A DNA stretch of 64,000 nt from Primulina eburnea (GCF_022965805.1 NC_133101.1:16897054-16961053); one strand, 5' to 3'; shown: positions 32,769-44,589, counted from the first letter of the stretch. Notes: generated by a model from the sequence alone, not told the origin. Translations and numbers: made by a program.

Positions 32769-34642
32769 TGTGGGGACCCGGACGCTAATCATCTTCTTAA
32801 TCGTTATTGGGATAATTGGATCAATATAATTAATCTGGGTCTAATTTTTTTTTTTAAATATAGTGTGGAACGCAATGGAATCAATCTAATATATATATCA
32901 GTATAAAAGTATAAATCTTATACAACATACATTCATCTAAATCTAAGGTTCAACAACTAATTATCAAGTGTTCAACCCTATTTACATCGAAGTCCGTAGT
33001 CTCCACTCTAATCACGATCTCTCCTCATCTTCTTGACCCTGATCCTATCCCTCCTGTTGCCATGCACACATACAAACACGATAACAGCCGGATAACTCCA
33101 GTGAGATATATATCTCAGTATAAACAATGTAAACATGCAGTCATATAACAACATATATAAAAGCATGAAACACATATCTATAACATGTATCAGATCTGAA
33201 AAGCATGTATCAATACAAACTCTGAATCACACTCTGTGACTCCTAGACTCTGACTCCACTCATCCTGATCTAGGGATCCCAATCTGAATAAGAGCGCAAC
33301 GTTCTCCCATCTACTTTACCCCAGCTAGATGGTGGTACGTTCTTAGTCCCAGACTTTGGCTATCTATATCGAAGATCTGCAATAGGAGTCGGTCTTCTCC
33401 TCAGTCTATCGATATATATCCAAAAGTAAAGTGACTTGGAGGTTCTGCCATGACGGTTCTGTCAAAGACTAGGCGGTTCTGCCCAACTCTAACTCATGCT
33501 TTGCTATAATCAATAGAATAAGCATATCAATATCAAAAATTGCAAATATCAAATGCAACAATCATTCAGTATGTGATTTTGGGAGACTCAAGTCAATCTA
33601 ACTCGAGTTGTGCAATCCCGAATGAACATTTATTTATACCTTTCTTTCCGTCTTTCTGAATCTGTCGAAGTCTCGAACGCAAAGTCTGTCAATACTCAAT
33701 ATGGCAATGACAATAACGAGGAATACAATATCAATACCTCCCTCACTCGATTCTGGATATAATCAGAACTAAATCACATTCTGTTTCAACGACATAACTG
33801 CTCAATTTCAATATACCCAGCAATAAAAATCGACACATAGCAATTCTTGTAACTCATTATCAATAACGATACACATCAGATATCATATCTCAACCCAATC
33901 AACTCTGAAATTCATAACAATTCCATAATCAGTCTGTTTTTCAATCTGTCTTTGATTCTACGATGTCTAGCATGTCAAGAACATCATATATGAATCATAT
34001 TCGATTCTGACAACATCATAATTTCAAGACATTACAAAACGTAACAAAACTTACGTCCAGTTGTAGTCTGTAACGAGAGGATCACTATACCGAAGTCGGA
34101 TTCAAAATCGGACGAACGGATTATTCGCAAATCGAATTCTAAACTCATGAACTTAAAACTTCTCCCAAAGCCTCTCTTCCTGTTTCTTGAATTCTGAGGC
34201 TAAATCGTGTTTGATATATATATTTAAATTGCATGCCAAAGCTAGGTGGCTCACTCCTTTGCAATACACGTCTCGCGCATATGCGCGGCCCTCTTCGGCT
34301 CATATACGCGAGACATAATGTCTCGGCGCGTCTGTATCACGGTAGCTCGCGCATATGCATGCCCTCATTCGGCGCATATGCTCGAGGTCCTTCAGCTTTC
34401 TTTGCAACTCTCGGGTACCCTCGCGCATGTGCGCCGATACACGTCGCGCATATGCGCGAGGTGTTCTGCCTATTCCGCGCATATGCGCCCAATCTGATCG
34501 CGCATATGCGCGAGGCTCATTTCCTCGCACAAAATTCCAACTTCTTTTCGGCTTCCCCGGTCTGATCCGTTCTGTCTATAATCACATCAATTAATCAACG
34601 AATCATTTTAAATTAACAACACATCAAATCTCGGGCATTACA
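32769..34642 (-). repeat. Element H 3' LTR
   Basis: It runs from TGTGGGGACCCGGACGCTAA to TCTCGGGCATTACA, 1874 bp. The palindrome array is at 34272-34515. The minus-strand TATA-like run (about 34213-34226) is short here, compared with the expanded TA repeat in the other LTR. Confidence 0.95.
34272..34515 (-). promoter_or_regulatory. CGCATATGCG palindrome array in the U3 of element H (3' LTR copy)
   Basis: Seven or more copies of CGCGCATATGCGCG-like palindromes, several arranged as pairs starting CTCGC and ending GCGAG around a ~12-base spacer. On the minus strand the array lies directly upstream of the TATA-like run. The 5' LTR has the same array at 52138-52379. Confidence 0.75.
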
Positions 34643-34680
34643 ATTCTACCCCCCTAAGATTCGATTTCGTCCTCGAAATC
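34643..34680 (-). other. Polypurine tract and conserved hairpin of element H
   Basis: On the minus strand the purine run AGGGGGGTAGAAT abuts the 3' LTR. Just upstream is the inverted repeat GATTTCGAGGACGAAATC (34680-34663), identical to that of element B. Confidence 0.85.
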
Positions 34681-34771
34681 ACAGGTAATCAATCAAATAT
34701 CAAATCAGATACAATAAGGAATGTAGAATAGAAGCTTAATAAAAATACTCACATCAGTGAAATAAAGCTGG

Positions 34772-36164
34772 TGATAGGACTTGTTTTTACATGTTTTTAG
34801 TGTTGGTTTTGAGTCGCGTTCATGCATCATATAAGTTTGTTTTAGTTGAAATTTGCATTTTTTTGGCATTATTTAGCATTTGACTGATCTCGTGTATTCT
34901 ATGGTTATTTTGTAGGAATTGAACCAAAAAGTGGGAGAAACTTTGGCATAATATCGAAGAGGTCTCGCTAGGGCGGTCAAAAGTGACCTCCCCAGCGAGC
35001 ATTGTGGTCTGGCCGAGGATTATTTTGCGCAAGTGTCTCGCTAGGGCGGTCGAAACCAGGGACATACTCGAGGAAGCTTATTCGAGGACCTCTAGCTAGG
35101 GTGGTCAAAATATACCGCCCTAGCGAGAAGCGAGATTGAGTAATATTTGTTTCCAAATTTCTAGGGACTCTATCCTACACCAAAACCTAACACACGAGAT
35201 CAGCAGCCGTTTTTCATCTTTTATAAGACTTTTCATCATTTTTCTTGGAGAAGAGGCTAGGAGAAAAGGAGATTTCGAAGACCTCGTGATTTCCACGCGT
35301 CGTGGCCGTCATCCATCGTCATCTTTAGTATTTTCATTATTCAGTATTTTATTTCTTACATTGACTGTGGTTTTTATCATGAATTTCAGTAGCTAAAACT
35401 CTAGATTTGTTGGGATTTGAGGGGATCCTACCCCGTACTCGGTGTTTAACATTATTTCTCGACGTTTTTATTAGTGATTTGTTAATGCTATTGTTCGTTT
35501 TTGTTTCAATCGAAGCCTAGCTAACTTCCTTTGATTATTTCATGTTGTTGATGATTTCGATAGAATAATTAACAATAGAATCAAATAGTATAAACCACGG
35601 ATCTACAATTTTAGTAGATATACGGAATTGGATACGTGTCGATAGTGATAGTTCACCCGAATGAAAGCTAGTGGATTCCATAGAATGTAATGCAATCTTG
35701 AACTGTTAAATATTTGAGGACACTTGAGTAATGCATGTTTTTTATTAGTATTAATATAGTTTGACAGAGTATATTAATTAGTCTAGGGAATTCCGTCGAA
35801 TGCACTAGTAAAAGTCGAGTGTAATTATTTAAACACGAGTGGTAGGTGAACTGCTAATTCCCAACAAATTCATTTCTCATTTGATTTAATCCAAATTAAT
35901 CATTGCTTTCTTGAATACGTTTTCTTTGCATTTTAATTATTTTAGTAGTTTAATTTACATTAGTTTAATCATCAACTCATTTTATCATTGCTAAAGAAAT
36001 TTTACTTGAAAATAAAAATAGTGTAACGCAGTCCTTGTGGAACGGTACTCGTATTCACTTACGTTTATTATAACTTGACTATCGTGCACTTGCGATATTT
36101 AAATCGAGCTTTCATTTATAAAATAAATTTTGGGATTATTCACTGTGCAAGTTTGGCTCGATCA
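34772..36164 (+). repeat. Element I 5' LTR
   Basis: It begins TGATAGGACTTG and ends GTTTGGCTCGATCA, 1393 bp. Compared with the 3' LTR it lacks 18 bp in the second hairpin, exactly one arm and the loop (near 35051), and its third hairpin has decayed. TATA-like TTTTATAAG is near 35218. Confidence 0.95.
34964..35127 (+). promoter_or_regulatory. Three-hairpin array in the element I 5' LTR, partly lost
   Basis: Unit 1 is at 34964-34999, unit 2 survives only as its left arm (35037-35051), and unit 3 is at 35091-35127 with substitutions in its left arm. The consensus is CTCGCTAGGGCGGTCA, loop, TGACCGCCCTAGCGAG. The full array is in the 3' LTR. Confidence 0.75.
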
Positions 36165-36166
36165 AG

Positions 36167-36190
36167 TTTTTGGCGCTGTTGTCGGGGACT
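36167..36190 (+). other. Element I primer-binding site (Athila/Tat type)
   Basis: TGGCGCTGTTGTCGGGGAC lies just after the LTR. Athila and Tat elements characteristically have TGGCGCCGTTGCCGGGGA here, usually assigned to tRNA-Asp; two bases differ. Confidence 0.85.
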
Positions 36191-36269
36191 GTTGATTCAC
36201 AAATTTTTATTTTTCATTTAAATTCTTTAGTATTATTTATTTTATTGTTATTTGATACTCTCATTGTGT

Positions 36270-37437
36270 TGCAGAATTTTCTTGTGGTGCATGCGAAGAT
36301 CACTCGAGTGTAAGCTTGAGCCTTTTGACCCCGAGATCGAACGCACAGCTAGACGTCGACTACAGCAGCAAAGAGCGAAGAAAAGAATGGAAGGCGATCA
36401 ACAAATAGAGGAGCCAAGGCGTATACCGATGTTGGACTATGCACAGCCGTCTCTTGATGGAGCACGTCCAAGCATCGTAAGACCAGTCATTCGAGTTAAT
36501 CAGTTTGAGATCAAGCCAGCTATCATTCAGATGATTCAGAACACTGTCCAATTTGGGGGAAGTGCACTTGACGACCCTAATTCTCATATAGCTGACTTTC
36601 TTGAAATTTGTGATACTTTTAAGTTTAATGGCGTGTCTGATGATGCTGTTCGTTTGCGTTTATTTCCATTTTCACTGTTTGCCTGTAGGGTCTATTACTA
36701 CATGGGAGGATATGGCAAAGGCATTCCTGATCAAGTACTTTCCTCCGTCGAAGACTATGAAGCTCAGAGCCGACATTACTACTTTTGCTCAATATGAGCA
36801 AGAGTCACTTTACGAGGCATGGGAGCGCTACAAGGACTTGTTCAGGAGATGTCCACACCATGAGCTGCCTCTTGGGTTAGTTGTTCAAACTTTCTACTAC
36901 GGTCTGCTTACTCCTAACCGTACTATGATAGATGCTGCTGCCTGTGGTAACTTACTGAGAAAGACGGCGGAGGAAGGATATGAGTTATTGGAGGAGATGG
37001 CTGCTAGTAGCTATCATCCTCAGTCTGATAGGCAGAGACGAGGTGCTGGAGTTAATCAAGTTAATGATTTGTCGGCGGTTTCAGCACAGTTAGAGGCTTT
37101 GAATAGAAAGATTGATGTGATGAACATGAGTGGGTCGGCTATGCATCTGCAAGAAATTTTCTGTGATAAGTGTGGGGGTGAGCATGATGTGCAGGATTGC
37201 CAAGATGGCAATCCATTCTATGTGCCTGAGGGAGCACCGGTAAAACAAGTGGGATTCCAGAACCGTCCTAGAAATGACCCTTACTCGAACACATATAATC
37301 CGGGATGGAGGAATCACCCAAACTTTTCATGGGGAGGTCAAAACAACCAAAATCGCCAACAAAGAGGTCCACCGTATGGGATGCACCAATGATTCAAGCC
37401 AGAACCGCCTCGGGAGGAGAAGTCCAATTTAGAGCAA
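36270..37437 (+). pseudogene. gag: Element I gag (broken)
   Basis: The Athila-type gag core is clear: FEIKPAIIQMIQNTVQFGGS then DDPNSHIADFLEICDTFKFN and VRLRLFPFSL in the frame ending at 36797. Protein similarity moves to another frame near 36680 (LPVGSITTWEDMAKAFLIKY, FPPSKTMKLR), with roughly a dozen expected codons missing at the join, so a small deletion with frameshift is likely. A CDKCGGEHDVQDC cysteine/histidine cluster lies near 37162-37200. The frame then stops at 37390-37392 and is open again at once. Gag forms the particle. Confidence 0.88.
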
Positions 37438-40400
37438 ATGATGACTAAATTTATTTCTGCAACAGAGACAAGATTTCAGAACCAAGATGCATCCATAAAG
37501 GGGTTAGAGAATCAAATTGGACAATTGGCTAAGTTGATTGCTAATAGGGAGCAAGGAGCTTTGCCAAGCAACACGAAAACTAACCCAAGAGAACATGTGA
37601 AGGCGGTGGAATTGCGTAGTGGAAAAACACTCGAGTCTAATGAGGAAAAGACCAAGCACGGTGAGGATGAGGTGGAAAATCGAGGAGGTAAGTCTTCTAA
37701 CTCTACACCTACACCTATTGCACAGAATAAAATTGTTATCCCTCCACCTTTTCCTGCAGCAATGAAGAAAGCTAAATTAGATGCACAATTTGGTAAATTT
37801 CTTGAGATATTTAAAAAATTGCATATTAACATTCCTTTTGCTGATGCTTTATTGAATATGCCAAGTTATGCAAAATTCTTGAAAGATATCTTAGCAAATA
37901 AGCGGAAGCTAGAAGATCATATGACGGAGAATTTGACTGAAAATTGCTCCGCTTTAGTTCAAAACAAGATGCCTCCTAAGCAAAAAGATCCAAGGAGTTT
38001 CTCTATACCTTGCATTATTGGTGACATTAATTTTCATAAAGCTTTATGTGATCTTGGTGCGAGTATTAATCTGATGCCTTTATCTGTGTTTAGGAGACTG
38101 GGATTAGGTGAACCCAAGCCAACTAGGATATCGTTGCAGCTGGCTGACAGATCTGTCAAGTATCCACGTGGGATTATCGAAGATGTTTTGGTGAAAGTGG
38201 ATAAGTTCATTTTTCCTGCAGATTTTGTGATACTTGACATGGAAGAAGATTTAGAGATGCCTTTAATCCTAGGGAGACCGTTTCTGGCTACAGGGAAAGC
38301 GCTGATTGATGTTGAGGAGGGGAAATTGAGACTGAGAGTTGGAGAAGAAGAAATTATTTTTGATGTTTTCAATACTCTCAAGCACACAATGCACAATGAT
38401 AGTTGCTTTCGTATTGATGTCTTGGATTCTCTTGTTTGTGATTTTATGCAGGATGGATTGAAAGAACCATTGGAGGCCACTCTCACCACTGAAAAGCAGG
38501 AGGACGAGCTAGACGAGGACAAGATGGAGATGGTAGCTCACTTGAATGCCATTCCACCTTGGAGAAAGCAAGTGAGGCTTAGACTAGAGGAATTGGGAGA
38601 CAGAAAAGATTTAATGCCTCAAAAGTCAAGCCTAGAGGAGCCCCCTACTTTGGAGCTCAAACCACTACCTTCACATCTCAAGTACGTATATTTAGGAGAA
38701 AATGATAAATTGCCTATTATTATTTCCTCTTCTTTGACAGATGATATGGAGAGTAAGCTCATGGGAGTCCTTAAGGAGCATAAAGGAGCATTCGCTTGGA
38801 AGGTGTCGGACATAAAAGGGATAAGTCCTTCGATCTGCATGCACAAAATTCTGATGGAAGATAAATACTCACCTCTAGCACAACCACAAAGGAGACTAAA
38901 TCCAAAGATGCAAGAGATAGTAAAAGCTGAAACAATTAAACTTCTGGATGCAGGTATTATCTATCCTATCTCTGATAGTGCGTGGGTAAGTCCTGTACAA
39001 TTTGTGCCTAAAAAGGGTGGGATTACTGTTATTACTAATGAAAAAAATGAGTTGATTCCCACTAGAACTGTTACGGGTTGGCGTGTGTGCATAGATTATT
39101 AGAAATTGAATGATGAAACCCGTAAAGATCACTTTCCCTTGCCATTTATCGATCAAATGATTGAACGATTAGCAGGTCATGAATTTTATTGCTTTTTAGA
39201 CGGATATTCGGGATACAATCAAATCACAATTGCACCTGAGGACCAAGAGAAAACTACTTTCACTTGCCCTTATGGTACTTTTGCGTTTAGACGTATGCCC
39301 TTTGGTTTATGCAATGCACCTGCAACATTTCAAAGATGCATGACCGCTATCTTTCATGTCATGACTGAAAATTTCCTTGAAATTTTTATGGATGACTTCT
39401 CTATTTTTGGCTCCTCATTTAATGAATGTCTAGAGAATTTGAACTTGGTGTTAATTAGATGTGAAGAGAGCAATTTGGTGTTAAATTGGGAGAAGTGTCA
39501 TTTTATGGTTCAAGAGGGGATTGTGTTAGGACACAAGGTATCAGAGAATGGAATTGAGGTCGAAAAGGCCAAGGTGGAAGTAATCAAAAACTTACCACCA
39601 CCTTCATCAATAAAAGGAGTTAGAAGTTTCCTAGGGCATGCTGGTTTTTATAGGCGCTTTATTAAATATTTTTCTAAAATTGCTAAACCTTTATCCTCTT
39701 TGTTGATGAAATATGTTGAATTTAATTTTGATTCTGCTTGTCTGCACGCATTCGAGATACTCAAGGAAAGCTTGGTGACAGCACCTGTTCTGACTGCCCC
39801 TGATTGGGAGTTACCGTTTGAGGTGATGTGCGATGCTAGTGATACAGCTGTTGGTGCGGTGCTGGGTCAAAGGAAGAACAAGGTATTTCATACCATCTAC
39901 TATGCAAGTAAGACTTTAAATGATGCTCAATTGAATTACGCTACTACTGAAAAGGAATTACTTGCTATAGTATTTGCTTTCGATAAATTTCATTCATATC
40001 TTGTTCTGTCTAAAGTAACTGTGTATACAGATCATTCTGCCCTCAAATACTTGCTTGCTAAGAAAGATGCGAAACCTAGGTTAATTAGGTGGATTTTATT
40101 ATTGCAAGAATTTGATCTCGAGATTCGAGATAAAAAGGGTGTGGAAAATGTAGTTGCTGATCATCTGTCTAGGCTTGAGCATGTTAGAATTAAGGGCAGT
40201 GATGATGATATAGATGACAGGTTTCCGGAAGAACAATTGCTTGAGATGAAACTTTGTCCATGGTATGCAAATTTCGCTAACTTTCCTATCACAGGCACAC
40301 CTCCACCAAACCTATCGTTTCACCAACGAAAGAAATTCTTTTCTGACGTGAAATACTATTTTTGGGAGGAACCGTTTTTGTTTAAAATTTGTGCAGATTC

Positions 40401-41442
40401 CATGATAAAACGGTGTGTTGCGGAGGAAGAGTTTGATCGAATTCTCAACCATTGCCATGACCGTGAGGTAGGTGGTCATTTCAGACCAATAAGGACAGCA
40501 TCCAAGGTACTTGAAAGTGGCTTTTATTGGCCAACTCTCTTTAAAGATGCTCGTTCTTATGTGCTACATTGTGATAAATGCCAGCGGACAGGTAACATCT
40601 CTAACCGTCACGAAATGCCTTTAAATAATATCATTGAGTGTGAGGTTTTTGATGTGTGGGGGATAGACTTTATGGGACCGTTTCCTAGTTCTTTCACGAA
40701 AAAATATATTTTGGTGGCAGTGGAGTATGTATCTAAATGGGTGGAGGCAGAGGCTTGTGCCACTAATGATGCACAAGTGGTGTTAAAATTTTTGAAGAAA
40801 CATATTTTTAATCGATTTGGTGCACCACGTGCAATCATAAATGATGGTGGCACCCATTTTTGCAACAAAATTTTTGATAAACTGTTGGGCAAATATGGTG
40901 TCACCCACAAGGTCTCCACTTCATACAATCCCCAAACTAGTGGACAAGTTGAAGTATCCAATCGAGAAATTAAGAGGATTCTAGAAAAGACAGTTAATGT
41001 GAATAGAAAGGACTGGTCCATTCGGTTAGATGATGCTTTGTGGGCTTATCGTACTGCTTTTAAAACACCTATAGACACTACACCATATAGGTTGCTTTTT
41101 GGTAAAGCATGTCATTTACCAGTAGAATTAGAGCATAGAGCATATTGGGCGACCAAAGCACTAAACTTTGATTTTGCTTTTGCAGGTGAAAAACGATTGC
41201 TGCAATTGAATCAGTTAGATGAGTTTCGAGGAAATGCTTATGATCTTGCACTATCTTACAAGAAACGCACCAAACGAGCCCATGATAAACACATTATAAG
41301 AAGGGAATTCAAAGTGGGTGAAGCGGTGTTACATGATGGCAAGGAGGGGACATTTACTGTGAACGCTCAAAGATTGAAGCACTATATCGGTGGCACAATT
41401 GAGCCACAAATTGGAGTCACTCGGCTCCATTACAGTCATTGA
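37438..41442 (+). pseudogene. pol: Element I pol: protease, RT, RNase H, integrase (one internal TAG)
   Basis: This is one frame broken only by TAG at 39100-39102, within the RT's conserved CIDY box where an arginine codon is expected. The protease region has ALCDLGASINLMPLSVFRRL near 38040 (DLGA in place of DTGA, as is common in Athila/Tat), then [46 protein letters not shown] near 39385. RNase [16 protein letters not shown] near 39822. Integrase: [11 protein letters not shown] finger near 40450, catalytic [10 protein letters not shown] near 40660, [10 protein letters not shown] near 40836 and [11 protein letters not shown] near 40935. No chromodomain follows, as expected for Athila. Confidence 0.93.
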
Positions 41443-41594
41443 GGACATGGGTGAAAAGTAGAGCTCTAGACTATAAATTGAGAACTACTTCTATTCCTTA
41501 TATTGATTTTGATTATATTTTTTTAGTTATTAATCGCATCATTTGCATTTAGGTAGTTGCATGGCATTGCATTCAAATTTTTTCCCGAATACTT

Positions 41595-41856
41595 CTCGCT
41601 CGGGCGGTCAGTTTTCAAAACTGACCGCCCCAGCGGGTACTCGTTTTTTTAAAAAAGTCTTTTGCGAAAACTTCTCGCTAGGGCGGGCAAAATATACCGC
41701 CCTAGCGAGTCGCGCAGATAAAAAAAATTTTCTCCCCGAAAACTTCTCGCTCGGGCGGTCAATTTTGACCGCCCTAGCGATTCGCGCAGATTAACAAAAA
41801 AATTTTTTTCCGAAAACTTCTCGCTCGGGCGGTCAGTTTTGACCGCCCTAGCGAGT
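41595..41856 (+). promoter_or_regulatory. Four hairpins between pol and the third ORF of element I
   Basis: Units are at about 41595-41637, 41674-41710, 41745-41780 and 41820-41856, each following ACTTCTCGCT or a close variant and each but the first followed by CGCGCAGAT. Stems are 13-19 bp with at most one mismatch. The arms read CTCGCT(A/C)GGGCGGTCA and TGACCGCCC(T/C)AGCGAG. They match the LTR hairpins of the same element but are better preserved. TATAAAAA follows at 41866-41873 and then a pyrimidine-rich stretch. This looks like an internal promoter for the third ORF. Confidence 0.72.
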
Positions 41857-41974
41857 CGCGCAGATTATAAAAACTTTCCTCTTCTCTTTTCTTCCCCACT
41901 TCGAAACCCTCACCCCCTTTCCCGATTTTTTGCTCCCAATCTCTCAATCTCACTCAATTCATCTCTTCTCACAA

Positions 41975-42201
41975 AATTTCAGGTACAATCGTGCACCCTC
42001 ACCTTCACCAAGTGCCAAGACGCGATTTTTACGGTCAAGAACTCAACTCTCCGGCGAACCCACGATTTCCGGCCACCGCCGCTCTTTTCCGGTCGCCTCT
42101 TCCGTTCCCGACCGACACCAAGTTCCAGAAAACATCTTCCTACTACGGGCTACTTGTGCTCTTCTCCAATTTTCCACAATGGCACCCAAAAGATCTAAGG
42201 T
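41975..42201 (+). promoter_or_regulatory. Candidate splice sites flanking the start of the third ORF
   Basis: A pyrimidine-rich acceptor-like site, ending in ATTTCAG, closes at 41982. A perfect plant donor consensus AAG|GTAAGT begins at 42200, ten codons into the third ORF. The acceptor could place the ORF on a spliced message from the LTR. The donor, if used, would disrupt the ORF. Both are pattern-based only. Confidence 0.45.
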
Positions 42202-43057
42202 AAGTCATGGTGCTTCTAGTTCTCGTTCCACTCCATCTATGTTTGTGAATGAAAAATCTAGGGAGAGATTTGAGCATGCTAGACTTCATAGGAAACCAAT
42301 CCCTGAGCGTGGATTTAGCTCGTTTATTATCGGTCAATTTTCGGAGTTCCAAGTAGCAGGAAGAGGGTGGACTACCTTTGTGGCACAACCGAATGCAGCA
42401 GTGGTTCCGGTTGTGCGTGAATTCTATGTCAATGCTCCGGAGGGGAATGAGCATAAGGCATTTGTGAGGGGACATCTAGTCCCGTATGATTCCGAGACGA
42501 TCAATGACATGTTGGGTTTACCGGCAGTGGATGATTCGGTGTTTCAGGTGTGGGTGTTTAACCCGGATTATGATTTGATCATTCGCACACTCTGTTATCC
42601 GGGCACCACGTGGAAACAACTGGGGACGTATACGGTTTTTCTTGAAAAATTTTTGAAAGTGGACGCGGCATTGTGGTATGCGTTCTTGTCTAAGAGATTG
42701 ATGTCGGTCGGTCATACGAGTGATGTGCAGCGTGAGCGGGCAGTTGTTCTTTATGCCATCTATACTGGGATGGTGATTGATGTGGGCAGGCTCATTTTCG
42801 GACAGCTTAACATGTGTATAAATAGCAGCAATTTGGCTTTTTACTTCCCGACGATAGTGACTGAGCTGTGTGCCCGAGCGGGGGTGATATTTGCAGATGA
42901 TGATGAGTGGTTACCGCCGATGAGAGCCATTGATGAGGTTCTTTATAGATCCAAGAGGGAGAAAAGACAGGCTGAGCTGCCCGAGGAGGTATTTTTCGAT
43001 TATGGGGGAGTAGCTCAACCACCTCCGGCCTTAGGACATGCACCACCACCTCCGTAG
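42179..43057 (+). CDS. Element I third ORF: env-position protein with putative plant transposon domain
   Basis: The ATG at 42179 (MAPKRSKVSHGASSSRS) is preferred. The frame is open upstream to 41930, but that part is a leader-like, low-complexity sequence. It is 292 codons. The body (residues ~25-250) resembles the putative plant transposon protein domain often found downstream of pol in Athila elements and annotated as envelope-like: VVREFYVNAPEGNEHKAFVR, GHLVPYDSETINDMLGLPAV, WKQLGTYTVFLEKF, RERAVVLYAIYTGMVIDVG. It ends in a proline-rich tail. I see no signal peptide or obvious transmembrane anchor, so the envelope label is positional. The frame is intact although gag and pol are broken. 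Confidence 0.8.
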   Translation: MAPKRSKVSHGASSSRSTPSMFVNEKSRERFEHARLHRKPIPERGFSSFIIGQFSEFQVAGRGWTTFVAQPNAAVVPVVREFYVNAPEGNEHKAFVRGHLVPYDSETINDMLGLPAVDDSVFQVWVFNPDYDLIIRTLCYPGTTWKQLGTYTVFLEKFLKVDAALWYAFLSKRLMSVGHTSDVQRERAVVLYAIYTGMVIDVGRLIFGQLNMCINSSNLAFYFPTIVTELCARAGVIFADDDEWLPPMRAIDEVLYRSKREKRQAELPEEVFFDYGGVAQPPPALGHAPPPP

Positions 43058-44589
43058 CCACGCCGCCGTTCCATGCGAGATCGCATCGACGAATTGGGCG
43101 CTTGGGCCACTTATCAGACTGAGTACCAGGCCGTTAATCAGGCTCACATTCAGAACATCGAATACCTGGTGCAGGGGATCTCAACTCATTTGGGCATCGA
43201 CACTTCCGGACAGCCACCTACACCCGCATACCCGCCACCCTTCAGTTTCAGTACCATTATCCTATTCTCCCAGCAGCTGCAGAGGGAGTTCCACCGCCAG
43301 AGAATGAGGAGGAGGATGATTTTTGATCAGGGGAGTTTACTGTTTCCCCTTTCTTTTTATTTTGCATATTCTGTCTTTGCATTTACATTCATGAGTTGTT
43401 ATGTTTTTAGTGTTTGTTTCGTTTTGTGCGATGAGGGCATTGCACAACTCTAGTATGAGGGGGGGGGGGGGGGTAGGTTGTTAGTAGTGCTTGTGTTGAG
43501 TTGGTTGTTTTTTATTACGTTATAGTATTGCATGTTTGGTGTTGTTTATGGTGAGAAGAAATAGTTTATGAGCCAATGATGATGTTGAATTGATACTATA
43601 CAAAAGTATTGATTGGATCATCTCATGAATGGTACTCTTAATTGTCAAAGCATGAATTTTGGTACAAAGTTTGAACTTTTTGAGCACATATGTGCGGGGA
43701 CTAGAATTTTGTAGGAATCATGGTGAAATCTGAAGGTTTTGTGTGGTTAACTTGAAAGGCATCATTTATGAGTTGATTTAGCATGTAAACCCGTGAAAAT
43801 AAGTCACTAATTGGGACCTTGAATGAGAACATTTGATTTGCCTTGAACTTTACATATACCCCCTTTTTCAATGCACTGAATAAAAATATCATACTCCTAA
43901 CCAGCTGTAATCCAAGGTTATATATTCTTAGCCTAGGGAGTACATGTATGAAAATTGTGCAGCCAAAAAAAAAAGAAAGAGAAAAAAATGGTGGAGATGT
44001 AAGGTGAGGGGGAGCCGAAATAAAATGAATGAAATTCTATTCCTAGGCTAAAAGTTGGAGATGTAAGGAGACGAGGAAAGTCAGACGAAAAGTCTTGACG
44101 ATTGCACAATGAAAATGATCGGTGTACTCCCGACTTTTAGCCACTTGAGCTTATTTTCCTTCTTTTCGACACCCTTATCTGCACTTAAGAATTGAATAAA
44201 GTTCAACTTATGGTTAGTGATAAATGGACACGGGGGTGCATGCTAGTGAGACTTGTCTTGAAGTGTTAATTGAGTGACTCGCATGATTTGATGATTGATC
44301 TATTTGAAATACAAATTACTAGACCCATCATGACACACACACACGTTCAAATTAGTGTCGAGATTTATGTGTAGATGAGAATGAGTATTCGTTTGCGATT
44401 TGACTTGATTATGATTTGTATGTGGGAAAGTTCGCTGAGGCATGAGCATAACAGTTGTTAACTCACCATGGACATTTACTTGTGTTGGTTATTTCTTGTT
44501 TGAGTATTTTGTGGTTGTTGTGTTTGTTTAGAATCTCGTGCTTTAGCCTATTTTGCTCGAGGGCGAGCAAAAGGTTAGTATGAAAGGGT
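43058..44589 (+). other. Long non-coding tail of element I with a G15 tract
   Basis: No recognised gene. The proline-rich coding flavour persists briefly after the stop in another frame (43073-43453), which may be a remnant of a longer third ORF. A run of 15 G occurs at 43459-43473. The PPT-like purine run AGTATGAAAGGGT lies just before the 3' LTR. Long 3' tails of this kind are usual in Athila elements. Confidence 0.7.

Noticed and set aside
34233..34594. Open frames with AYARG/AHMR repeats, also at 52017-52458 and 58078-58363
   Set aside because: They come from the CGCATATGCGCG palindrome arrays of LTRs and have no start or domain support.
38034..38522. Minus-strand frame of 162 codons rich in serine
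   Set aside because: It is antisense to the protease region of element I pol.
42143..43061. Minus-strand frames over the third ORF of element I
   Set aside because: They are shadows of the plus-strand ORF, which alone shows a recognisable domain.
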